In this document: piece after piece, positions 43,434-50,779 of the stretch
Position numbering within the stretch: position 1 is the stretch's first letter
How the letters are laid out: the number at the start of each line of letters is the position of its first letter
Source of the DNA: JAKFDI01 sp044508835
GTDB lineage: Bacteria; Pseudomonadota; Gammaproteobacteria; Burkholderiales; Burkholderiaceae_C
Length of the DNA stretch: 64,000 nt
Direction: 5' to 3'
Assembly (NCBI GenBank): GCA_044508835.1
Contig: JBIQHD010000016.1
Coordinates: 1-64,000 of the forward strand
Notes under the pieces: generated by a model
Told to the model about the DNA's origin: nothing
The model's input: the letters and a program-made list of their open reading frames with translations, nothing else
Databases searched by the model: none
Translations under genes and position numbers: made by a program

Positions 43434-44024
43434 CTAGCGTCGGTTGCGTCTCCCCGCGAGTTTTCCAAACTTCGCGGGGACTTCGGGCCACCCGTGGCGC
43501 TTTCGAATGGCGCCCGGTCTTTCGGACATGCCGAGCTTTACGGCCTCGGCGAACAGCTCCTGAACCCGCGTGCGGCCTTCGCTGATCCGGCGGCCGAACT
43601 CGTCCCAGTGCGGATCAAGTGGCTCGTCGGGATGCTGCCGCACGAACTCGTTTACCAATCTCACAATCTTGATTCGGCCCAGTCGGCGCCGCCGTATCGC
43701 ACTGAGTTGGGCGCCTTTCGGATGCGGGCGGCCGAATGCTTCGGGTGCATCCCACGAGCCAACTTTCAACTGCTGAACGGGAAGATACCGGCGGAGAAAT
43801 GCCTTTGCGAGCCATTCCGGCATCACCAAGCCATGAAGTCCGCAAGATGCGACCTGCTGTAGTACGTCGAAGCCGTCACCTTTCTCTACCCGGTCTCGGC
43901 GATTCATGATGTCCTGCGCAGCGGACCATTGGAAAATCGGTCCCGTGGGACCGCTGTCCTGCGAGTGCTGCTGCGCTGCAATGGCTTCATCAGCGGTTGC
44001 GGTCCAAGGATTGAAGTTGCTCAT
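43434..44024 (-). CDS. Protein of unknown function behind the integrase
   Basis: A 196-residue protein. Its C-terminal half is basic (RRRRLGRIKIVRLVNEFVRQHPDEPLDPHWDEFGRRISEGRTRVQELF...RKRHGWPEVPAKF). The ATG at 44024 (MSNFNPWTA) overlaps the integrase stop (ATGA), so it is coupled to it. No family was recognised. Confidence 0.62.
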   Translation of the reverse strand: MSNFNPWTATADEAIAAQQHSQDSGPTGPIFQWSAAQDIMNRRDRVEKGDGFDVLQQVASCGLHGLVMPEWLAKAFLRRYLPVQQLKVGSWDAPEAFGRPHPKGAQLSAIRRRRLGRIKIVRLVNEFVRQHPDEPLDPHWDEFGRRISEGRTRVQELFAEAVKLGMSERPGAIRKRHGWPEVPAKFGKLAGRRNRR

Positions 44025-45415
44025 GCTGCGACCTTCCGGCGGCGCTTGGCGGTTGCTATGTCCGTCACTGCGGCAGGAGGCTTCGCCTGAAGCCGATCTG
44101 CCCACAGCGCCAGCGCCGCACGCTTCTCGGGCATGTAGTCGTGCCGGTCATAGTGCCGCGCCTGGATGCCGCCTAGCCCGTGGCTCTGAATCTGAGCGCG
44201 GACATCGGTGCTCACGCCCATCGCGGCGAGGTGCGTCTCTGCCGTGCGGCGAAGGTCACGCAGTTGGAACGGCCCGCGTTCCAATTCCTTCGCCGTCTTC
44301 ATCGCGTCGCAGATTTCGCCGACGAGCGCGCCCACCGTCTCTTTGCGCGTCGCACCGAAGATCAGCGCATCGGGCGTCTCGCAGGCACCCTTGCGGCGCT
44401 TGAGCATGGGCGCCAGCTCAGCCGGGATCGGCAGCAGATGGCGCCGCGGGTTCGCGTGCCGGTTGCGACCCTTGATGTCGAGCAGCACCAGCGAGCCGCC
44501 GGACGTGTCGACATCGTTTGCTGTCAGGCGGAGCAGTTGCGTCGGACGCTGGCCGCCGAGCAGCACGCAGGCGCGCAGCGCATCCGTTGCCGGGCTCGCG
44601 GGCAGGGCGGTGACGCGACTCCAGAAGGCGACCAGTTCCGGCAGGGTCAGTGCCCTGTCGAGCGCTCGATTGAACTTCGACAGGCTCGGCAGCCGCTCTA
44701 TCGGGTTCGCCTCCACGTCGAAGGCGCTCAGGCCCTCGGGGATGGTCGGGTCAAGCCCGGCGCGCATGGCAAGGCTATAGGCGGCGCGCAGGTAAGCACG
44801 TAGCTTTGCGGCGGTGCGGCCCTTGCCATCCTCGATCAGCCGAGCCAGCACGTCGCGAAACTGCTCCGCCTTTACAGCGGCAGCGGGGAGGGCGGCCACC
44901 TCAGGGAAGGCGGCCTTCACATGCAGCCGCAGGATGTTCTCTGCGTCGTAGTAGCTCTGCCGTCCTACGAGCGTCTTGACGTATGCGTCTATGAGGGCTG
45001 ACAGGCTACCGCGCAGAGCCTTGCGTTGTGCGGCCTCCTTTGCTCGCTCGCTGGCCTCCCGCGCCTCGGCAGCCGCCGCCGCTTCGCGCTCGAAGTGTTG
45101 GCGCAGGTCGCGCACACCGGACTGATACAGCCGCGTCAGTTCGCCGGCCTGCTTGCGTGCCGCCTCGACCGTCAGGCCCTCGATGCCCTTCGGGTCGAAG
45201 CTGGCGATGCGCATTGTGTCGCGCCGGCCGGCGTTGTCGCTGTAGCGGAACATGAAGATGCGCGCCCCCGCGGGCGTGCAGCGGCACATGAAGCGGCCTT
45301 CCCCGCGGGCGCCGGGGTCGGTCAGCCATACATCGCTGTTCGATTCCCTGGCGCTCAGGGTGGCCGCCTCAATCTGGCGCGGCGTGAACTTGCCGGCCTT
45401 CCTGGCAATGGTCAT
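44021..45415 (-). CDS. int: Tyrosine site-specific integrase
   Basis: A 464-residue P4-type integrase. An N-terminal arm-binding-like domain (SDVWLTDPGARGEGRFMCRCTPAGARIFMFRYSDNAGRR) is followed by a core-binding domain and the catalytic domain: GGQRPTQLLRL (first Arg), QLRDLRRTAETHLAAMGV, SHGLGGIQARHYDRH with Tyr422 as nucleophile. The usual HxLRRT box reads RDLRRT, so the His is replaced by Arg. It would act on the 48-base tRNA-Lys sites. It lies 877 bases inside the right end and reads inward. Confidence 0.92.
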   Translation of the reverse strand: MTIARKAGKFTPRQIEAATLSARESNSDVWLTDPGARGEGRFMCRCTPAGARIFMFRYSDNAGRRDTMRIASFDPKGIEGLTVEAARKQAGELTRLYQSGVRDLRQHFEREAAAAAEAREASERAKEAAQRKALRGSLSALIDAYVKTLVGRQSYYDAENILRLHVKAAFPEVAALPAAAVKAEQFRDVLARLIEDGKGRTAAKLRAYLRAAYSLAMRAGLDPTIPEGLSAFDVEANPIERLPSLSKFNRALDRALTLPELVAFWSRVTALPASPATDALRACVLLGGQRPTQLLRLTANDVDTSGGSLVLLDIKGRNRHANPRRHLLPIPAELAPMLKRRKGACETPDALIFGATRKETVGALVGEICDAMKTAKELERGPFQLRDLRRTAETHLAAMGVSTDVRAQIQSHGLGGIQARHYDRHDYMPEKRAALALWADRLQAKPPAAVTDIATAKRRRKVAA

Positions 45416-45492
45416 TGTGCTTTCTCGCGCACCTCAGGAGAAAGTGCCGCGTCAGGCCGGTGAGGTAGCCGGCCTGGCGCGGCCATGCAAGT

Positions 45493-45783
45493 CTAGGCGG
45501 ATGCTTGGTGCGGATCGCCGATCAGGCAGTCGGAAAGCTTCTTGATCCGCGCGATTTCGTCAGGCGGGTTCGACCACTTCCTCCGATCGACGGCACGCAC
45601 GGCGACGTCAAGGGGTTCGACAACCAATGTGCCGCGCGGGTCCGTCATCTCGCACGTGAATACGCCAGCCTTGTTCCGAATCGCGTGAAGCTCCCAAGAC
45701 GTGATTTCAGCCATGGCGCACCTCAGATAGTCGAGAAGTGGCTCGCCGTCGACGGCCGGCGTGGTGGTTGCATGTTCAGCCAT
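45493..45783 (-). CDS. Small protein of unknown function
   Basis: A 96-residue protein (MAEHATTTPAVDGEPLLDYLRCAMAEITSWELHAIRNKAGVFTCEMTDPRGTLVVEPLDVAVRAVDRRKW). Its start lies 8 bases inside the end of the next upstream gene. It stands between integrase and right attachment site, where satellites carry regulators; no family recognised. Confidence 0.58.
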   Translation of the reverse strand: MAEHATTTPAVDGEPLLDYLRCAMAEITSWELHAIRNKAGVFTCEMTDPRGTLVVEPLDVAVRAVDRRKWSNPPDEIARIKKLSDCLIGDPHQASA

Positions 45784-46045
45784 TGCAGGTCTCCGCTTCA
45801 CCCGCAACCCGCTGGGCTGCCAGTTCGATCATGTAGCGATCGGCCTCTTGGTGCACGGCGTCGACTTCCGCTTTCGCGAAGTCCACCAAGTACTCGATGT
45901 CTGTACTGCTGGAATCCCCTGCAAGTGCTGCAATTCCTTCGAGAAGCGCCATTGCGCGAAAGATGTGCTCCCTTTGCCCCGTCAGCAGATCCTCGATGGA
46001 GCAAGGGGCAGGGTCTGCCAGCGGCCTTACAGTTTCAGTAGCCAT
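45776..46045 (-). CDS. Small protein of unknown function
   Basis: An 89-residue acidic helical protein (EDLLTGQREHIFRAMALLEGIAALAGDSSSTDIEYLVDFAKAEVDAVHQEAD). It resembles short phage proteins of unknown role that count or cap. It is the first gene at the right end, so the rightmost promoter should lie in 46046-46291. Confidence 0.58.
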   Translation of the reverse strand: MATETVRPLADPAPCSIEDLLTGQREHIFRAMALLEGIAALAGDSSSTDIEYLVDFAKAEVDAVHQEADRYMIELAAQRVAGEAETCNG

Positions 46046-46291
46046 GGTGTGCGTGTCCTTTCAGGGTTGCACGTTGTGGTAGGCCGGTCGAGGTGGTAAC
46101 GACACCTCGGCCGACCGCTACACCGGCCGCGAAGCTGGCGCTCCGTTGCCGTATGGTTGCCGTTCGCATCAGGCTCGAAGCGAATCAACGGCAACACATA
46201 CGGACAATGTATCGCACTAAGTGATTGATTTGCAAGGGATTGAGGCGAGCCATTCGCACAGTGGCGAACCGATGCGGAATCGGCTTTGGGT
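46046..46291. other. Right end of the element, promoter and candidate integrase arm sites
   Basis: 246 bases without a gene. GTTGCCGT occurs in direct orientation at 46145-46152 and 46156-46163, and inverted as AACGGCAAC at 46187-46195, matching the tandem repeat at the left end. An inverted repeat ggtcgaggtg/cacctcggcc spans about 46086-46112. The AT-rich stretch 46196-46235 (acacatacggacaatg, attgatttgcaaggg) may hold promoters or a bend for integration. Confidence 0.5.
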
Positions 46292-46339
46292 GACTCTTAA
46301 TCCGTAGGTCGAGTGTTCGAGTCACTCAGGGCCCACCAA
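46292..46339 (+). repeat. Attachment site, distal side (3' half of tRNA-Lys)
   Basis: A perfect 48-base copy of 33151-33198 containing the anticodon arm to CCA of tRNA-Lys(CUU). It has no 5' half, so it is not a functional tRNA. It marks the original chromosomal 3' end of the gene and is followed by the original terminator. Confidence 0.93.
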
Positions 46340-46343
46340 GACG

Positions 46344-46381
46344 AACGGGTTACCGGCGAGAGCCGGTAACCCGTTTTTTTA
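46344..46381 (+). terminator. Original terminator of tRNA-Lys(CUU)
   Basis: A perfect 14-base stem, AACGGGTTACCGGC with GCCGGTAACCCGTT, a GAGA tetraloop and a T-run. It follows the distal attachment site at the distance expected for the uninterrupted tRNA gene. Confidence 0.9.
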
Positions 46382-46401
46382 TCGCCGCCGGCGCAGGGGG
46401 C

Positions 46402-47214
46402 TCAGGCGCCCATCAGCCGCCCGAGCCATTCGCGCAGCGCGAGCGTGACGCGCCGGTGGCCGGTGCTCGTCGGCAGCCAGTCGAACATCGGCGCCTCGGC
46501 GCGCGCGGCCAGGCCCATCGGGGCGGCCTCGATGGTGATGCCCGTCCTGGCCGCCGCTTCTTCGAACGCCCGCTGGGCGCGCGGCATGTGCACGCCGTGG
46601 GTGACGACGAGCACGTGGGTGATGCCGGCCCGCTGCAGCAGCGGCAGCGTGAGGCGGGCGTTCTCGCGCGTGTCGCGCGAATGCTCTTCGGTCCAGCGCA
46701 GCGGCAGCTTGAACTCCTGCGCGGCCACGCGCGCGGCGGCCTGCGCCTCGGGCAGGCTCGGCCCGGCGGCCCAGCCGGCGCCGCCGCTGAAGCCCACGGC
46801 GATGCCGGTCTCGCGGGCGAGCCACAGGCCGTAGCGCAGCCGTTCGAGCGAGGGCCAGCGCAGGTTGGACACGCCGTACTCCGGCGCATAGGGCTCGATG
46901 CCGCCGCCGAGCACGATGATGGCCGTGCGCGCCTTGCCCGGGGTGTCGGCCTTCAGCGCCGCGACGCGGTCGAGGCTGAGCGCCGGCGGCACGCGCACGA
47001 GCGTCTGCTCGAGAAAGCGGCCGGCGCCGGTGCAGTGGGAGAGCCACAGCCCCGCGACGCTCAGCACGATCAGGAACCAGCCGAGCCCGCGGCGCGGCAG
47101 GATGAGGCGCGCGCCGACCAGCAGCAGCACGAGGAACGGAACGGGCGGCAGGACGAGCGCCGTGAGGATGGGCTTCCAGGCCTGGATGCCCAGCATTTCG
47201 AACAGGCCGTTCAC
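46402..47214 (-). CDS. YdcF/ElyC-like DUF218 protein
   Basis: A 270-residue membrane-anchored protein. Two N-terminal transmembrane segments (WKPILTALVLPPVPFLVLLLVG and GLGWFLIVLSVAGLWLS) precede the DUF218 domain: AIIVLGGGIEPYAPEYG, GIAVGFSGGAGW, EEHSRDTRENARLT and HVLVVTHGVHMPRAQRAF. ElyC-type members take part in envelope biogenesis. The GTG start at 47214 follows GGAGGG by six bases and is preferred to an internal ATG. Confidence 0.85.
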   Translation of the reverse strand: MNGLFEMLGIQAWKPILTALVLPPVPFLVLLLVGARLILPRRGLGWFLIVLSVAGLWLSHCTGAGRFLEQTLVRVPPALSLDRVAALKADTPGKARTAIIVLGGGIEPYAPEYGVSNLRWPSLERLRYGLWLARETGIAVGFSGGAGWAAGPSLPEAQAAARVAAQEFKLPLRWTEEHSRDTRENARLTLPLLQRAGITHVLVVTHGVHMPRAQRAFEEAAARTGITIEAAPMGLAARAEAPMFDWLPTSTGHRRVTLALREWLGRLMGA

Positions 47215-47439
47215 GCAAGTCCCTCCGACGATGCCGCCTTGTTGTGTGGATGCCCCGTGCCGGCGGGGCTCGCGCTTGGAGCGGCGATTGTGCCGAAGGT
47301 GCCCCGGCGTGGCACGCCGCGCGGCCCCGCACGCCGCGCGGTGGCCGGGCAGGGCCGCAGCACGGTGGCGCGGCTCCGATCGATACTGCACGGTCCCGGC
47401 CGCCGCCGTCGCCGGGCACTTCAGCAAAGGACGCCTCCG

Positions 47440-49578
47440 ATGCGCACGCCGACCGCCGCGGCTCCCGCCGTTTTCGCCCCGCCGCTCGCCGTACTGCTCG
47501 CCGCGCTCGGCGCCGGCGGCGAGGCGCGGGCGCAGCAGAGCGCCGAAGCGTCGCTCGACACGGTGGTGATCAGCGCGCAGCGCAGCCGGCAGAGCAGCTT
47601 CGACGCGCCGGCGGCGGTGTCGTCGGTCTCGCGCGAGGCGATCGAGCTCGCCGGGCCGCAGGTGAACCTGTCCGAGGCGCTGAACCGCCTGCCCGGCATC
47701 ACGGTGCTGAACCGGCAGAACTATGCGCAGGACCTGCAGATGTCGATCCGCGGCTTCGGCTCGCGCGCCACCTTCGGCATCCGCGGCGTGCGGCTCATCG
47801 TCGACGGCATCCCGGCCACCATGCCCGACGGCCAGGGCCAGGCGTCGACCGCCGTGCTGTCGTCGGCGGGCCGCATCGAGGTGCTGCGCGGCCCGCTGGC
47901 GCAGCTCTACGGCAACGCCGCCGGCGGCGTGGTGCAGGTCTTCACCGAGGACGACGCGCCGCGGCCCACCGCCACGCTGGGCACCTCGGCCGGCCCCTAC
48001 GGCCAGTGGCGGCTGGGCGCCAAGTTCAGCACCAGCACGCCCGGCTGGGGGCTGACGGTCGACGGCTCGCATTTCCGCACCGACGGCTACCGCCCGCACA
48101 GCGACGCGCAGCGCGGCCAGCTCAACGCGCGCTGGCAGGCGGCGCTCACGCCGCGCACCGACCTGCGGGTGGTGCTGAACGCGCTCGACCAGCCGGTCTC
48201 GCACGACCCGGGCGGGCTCACGCGCGCCGACTGGGAGGCCGATCCGCGCCGCACGCACCCCGGCGCCATCGGCCAGGACGCGCGCAAGAACGTGCGCCAG
48301 CAGCAGATCGGCGCGGTGATCGAGCACCGGTTGTCCGAGCGCACCGAGCTCAGCGGCCGCGTCTATGCCGGGGCGCGCGACCTCGACAACGCGCTGTCGA
48401 TCCCGCCCGCCGCGCAGGACGCGCCCACCTCCAGCGGCGGCATGGTGCAGCTCGACCGCAGCTACCAGGGTGCGGCGCTGCAGGTGGCGCACGCGGGGCG
48501 GCTGGATGCCGAGCGCGGCTGGCGCGTCACGGCGGGCGTCGAGATCGAGCGCATGAGCGAGGACCGCCGCGGGTTCCGCAACGATGGCGGCGTGCAGGGC
48601 GCGCTCAAGCGCGACGAGCGCGACACCGTCTCCAACCACGACGCCTTCGCGCAGCTCGCCGTCGACGTGGCGCGCGACTGGACGGTCACCGGCGGCGCGC
48701 GGTCGAGCCGGGTGAAGTTCCGCTCGAAGGACCGCTTCATCGTGCCCGGCAACGGCGACGACAGCGGCGGCGCCGACTACGACGCGGTGAACCCGGTGCT
48801 GGGCGTCGCCTGGCGCGCCACGCCGGCGCTGAACCTGTACGCCAACGCCGGGCGGGGCTTCGAGACGCCCACCTTCTCGGAGCTCGCCTACCGGCCCGCG
48901 GGCGACGGGCTCAACACGGCGCTCAACGCCTCGCGCAGCCGCCATGCCGAGATCGGCGCCAAGTGGAAGCTCTCGGCGACGCAGCGCCTGGACGTGGCGC
49001 TGTTCGACATCCGCACCAGCGATGAGATCGTCGTCGCCACCAGCGCGGGCGGGCGCTCGACCTACCGCAACGCCGGGCGCACGACGCGCCGCGGCATCGA
49101 GCTGTCGCACACGGCGCGCCTGGCCGAGGGCCTGCACTCGACGCTCAGCCTGAGCGCGATGCGCGCGCGCTTCGCCGACCCCTTCACGAGCGGCAGCGGC
49201 GCGGGCGCGACCACCGTGCCCGCCGGCAACCGCCTGCCCGGCACGCCCGAGCGCACGCTGTTCGCGGAGCTCGCCTGGGCGCCGAAGAACGCCTGGGGCG
49301 GCTTCAACGCCGCGGTGGAGGTGGTGCACCGCAGCCGGCTCTTCGTCAACGACGCGAATGACGATGCCGCGCCCGCGGCCACGGTCGTCAACCTGCGCGC
49401 GGCGCTGTCGCAGCAGGCGGGGAACTGGCGTTTCAGCGAGCTGCTGCGCATCGAGAACGCGGGCGATCGCCGGTACGCCGGCTCGGTGATCGTCAACGAC
49501 GGCAACGGCCGCTACTTCGAGCCGGCGCTGCCGCGCCACTGGCTGCTGGGCGTGACGGCGCGCTACGAGTTCCGCTAG
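47440..49578 (+). CDS. TonB-dependent receptor of the PqqU (YncD) type
   Basis: A 712-residue outer-membrane receptor: signal peptide ending ARAQQ, TonB box-like LDTVVISA, plug domain with SIRGFGSRATFGIRGVRLIVDGIPATMPDGQGQ...EVLRGPLAQLYGNAAGGVVQV, and a 22-stranded barrel ending ...LLGVTARYEFR with terminal aromatic/Arg. The RGVRL.VDGIP.TMPDGQGQ string is the mark of the YncD/PqqU family, for which E. coli PqqU imports pyrroloquinoline quinone. The substrate here is inferred from that. Confidence 0.85.
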   Translation: MRTPTAAAPAVFAPPLAVLLAALGAGGEARAQQSAEASLDTVVISAQRSRQSSFDAPAAVSSVSREAIELAGPQVNLSEALNRLPGITVLNRQNYAQDLQMSIRGFGSRATFGIRGVRLIVDGIPATMPDGQGQASTAVLSSAGRIEVLRGPLAQLYGNAAGGVVQVFTEDDAPRPTATLGTSAGPYGQWRLGAKFSTSTPGWGLTVDGSHFRTDGYRPHSDAQRGQLNARWQAALTPRTDLRVVLNALDQPVSHDPGGLTRADWEADPRRTHPGAIGQDARKNVRQQQIGAVIEHRLSERTELSGRVYAGARDLDNALSIPPAAQDAPTSSGGMVQLDRSYQGAALQVAHAGRLDAERGWRVTAGVEIERMSEDRRGFRNDGGVQGALKRDERDTVSNHDAFAQLAVDVARDWTVTGGARSSRVKFRSKDRFIVPGNGDDSGGADYDAVNPVLGVAWRATPALNLYANAGRGFETPTFSELAYRPAGDGLNTALNASRSRHAEIGAKWKLSATQRLDVALFDIRTSDEIVVATSAGGRSTYRNAGRTTRRGIELSHTARLAEGLHSTLSLSAMRARFADPFTSGSGAGATTVPAGNRLPGTPERTLFAELAWAPKNAWGGFNAAVEVVHRSRLFVNDANDDAAPAATVVNLRAALSQQAGNWRFSELLRIENAGDRRYAGSVIVNDGNGRYFEPALPRHWLLGVTARYEFR

Positions 49579-49615
49579 CCGCCTCCGCCAGCCGCCTCCG
49601 CCAGCCGCGTCCGTT
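49577..49615 (+). repeat. Three tandem 13-base repeats behind the PqqU-type gene
   Basis: Units AGCCGCCTCCGCC at 49577-49589 and 49590-49602 are identical; the third (49603-49615) has three changes. The first unit begins inside the stop codon. Probably a replication-slippage repeat; no function seen. Confidence 0.7.
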
Positions 49616-49690
49616 AGCCCCGGCGGCGGCCCGGAAAGGCGGTCGTCCGCACAATGGCGGCTTCGCCGATCCACCGCCGGAGCCTCCACC

Positions 49691-50224
49691 ATGACCACAG
49701 CCACCGAAACCATCACCCTCGGCGGCGGCTGCTTCTGGTGCACGGAGGCGGTGTTCGAGCGCGTCGACGGCGTCACGGCGGTGGAGTCGGGCTACAGCAA
49801 CGGCCACGTGCCCCATCCGAGCTACGAGCAGGTGTGCACCGGCGACACGGGCCACAGCGAGGTGGTGCGCGTGAGCTTCGACCCGGCGCGCATCACGCTG
49901 CGCGAGGTGCTCGAGATCTTCTTCACCGTGCACGACGCCACGCAGCTCAACCGGCAGGGCAACGACGTCGGCACGCAGTACCGCTCGGGCATCTACTTCC
50001 ACGACGAGGAACAGCAGCGCATCGCGCGCGCGGTGATCGACGAGGTGAACGCGGCGTCCGGCGGCCGCGTGGTGACCGAGCTGCTGCCCGAGAGCAACTA
50101 CTCGCGCGCCGAGGACTACCACCAGCACTACTTCGCCAACCATCCGAACCAGGGCTATTGCGCGATGGTCGTGGCGCCGAAGGTGGAGAAGTTCCGCAAG
50201 ACCTTCGCGAGCCGCGTGAAGTGA
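49691..50224 (+). CDS. msrA: MsrA, peptide methionine-(S)-S-oxide reductase
   Basis: A 177-residue enzyme with the catalytic GGCFWCTEAVF motif at residue ~12, GYSNGHVPHPSYEQVCTGDTGHSEVV, DPARITLREVLEIFF, DVGTQYRSGIY and a closing EDYHQHYFANHPNQGYC. It reduces methionine sulfoxide with thioredoxin. No signal peptide, so cytoplasmic. Length is normal. Confidence 0.95.
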   Translation: MTTATETITLGGGCFWCTEAVFERVDGVTAVESGYSNGHVPHPSYEQVCTGDTGHSEVVRVSFDPARITLREVLEIFFTVHDATQLNRQGNDVGTQYRSGIYFHDEEQQRIARAVIDEVNAASGGRVVTELLPESNYSRAEDYHQHYFANHPNQGYCAMVVAPKVEKFRKTFASRVK

Positions 50225-50294
50225 CCGCGCGGGCGGCCGCGCCGCACGGCCGGCGCGCGGTTGATATGCTCTGCGCCCCACGCACGCCCCAGCG

Positions 50295-50666
50295 ATGACC
50301 TCCCGCCCACGCCGTTCCCGCACCGCCTGCGTCGCCGCGCTCCTCGCGGCGATGGTGCTGCTGCAGTGGTTCGGGCTGGTGCACCGGGTGGCCCATGCGC
50401 CGCACCTGGCCGCGCTGCATGCGGTCAGCGCGGAGCCGGCGCACGACGGTCCGCACGGGGTGTTCGACGCGCTGTTCGGCACGCACCACAGCGACGTCGA
50501 CTGCCAGCTCTTCGACCAGCTGGCGCATGCGCACACGCTGGCGTCCTTCGTGCCGCCGCCGATGCCGGCGCTGCCGCCGCCCGCCGTGCCGCAGGTGCAC
50601 GAGAGCTGGCACCTCGCCGCCCAGTCGGCAGGCTACCTCGCGCGCGGGCCGCCCCGGCTCGCCTGA
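50295..50666 (+). CDS. Small His-rich exported protein ahead of a ZnuD-type receptor
   Basis: A 123-residue protein with an N-terminal signal/anchor (CVAALLAAMVLLQWFGLVHRV) and a short mature part rich in His (HRVAHAPHLAALHA, GTHHSDVDCQLFDQLAHAHT). Small proteins of this build often precede ZnuD-like receptors in betaproteobacteria. Metal binding is inferred from the histidines and position. No characterised family recognised. Confidence 0.68.
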   Translation: MTSRPRRSRTACVAALLAAMVLLQWFGLVHRVAHAPHLAALHAVSAEPAHDGPHGVFDALFGTHHSDVDCQLFDQLAHAHTLASFVPPPMPALPPPAVPQVHESWHLAAQSAGYLARGPPRLA

Positions 50667-50779
50667 AGCACGGGCCGTCCGCGGCCCGAGTCCTTCCCGG
50701 CCGCCGCGTGCGGCCGCCCGGTGGCGCCCGGGCCGTGCAACGGCCCGGGCGGCCACGCCTGCTTCCGTGCGAGTCTTCC

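Larger units (their letters stand above)
33151..46339. mobile_element. Integrated phage-satellite-like element in tRNA-Lys(CUU)
   Basis: A 13.1 kb unit bounded by the 48-base repeat. All 16 genes read leftward, in the order: two small genes, integrase, unknown, AlpA-like, unknown, primase, helicase, HTH protein, major capsid, two small genes, gp10-like, tape measure, small gene, small terminase, small gene, nuclease. Base composition appears lower in GC than the flanks. Large terminase, portal, prohead protease, tail tube and fibre, and lysis genes are absent. This set suits a satellite that depends on a helper phage, or a reduced prophage. Candidate integrase arm sites lie near both ends. 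Confidence 0.88.

Noticed and set aside
46292..46339. A third tRNA-Lys gene
   Set aside because: Only the 3' half is present; upstream sequence has no D arm or matching 5' acceptor strand. It is the distal attachment site.
46402..49776. A 1124-residue leftward open frame covering the PqqU-type receptor gene
   Set aside because: It is antisense to a convincing receptor gene; only its last 270 residues, starting at the GTG at 47214, match a family (DUF218).
50225..50294. A Zur-binding site ahead of the His-rich/ZnuD genes
   Set aside because: No TGTTATA-type inverted repeat was found by eye; only a GC-rich stretch and a weak gatatgct box are present.
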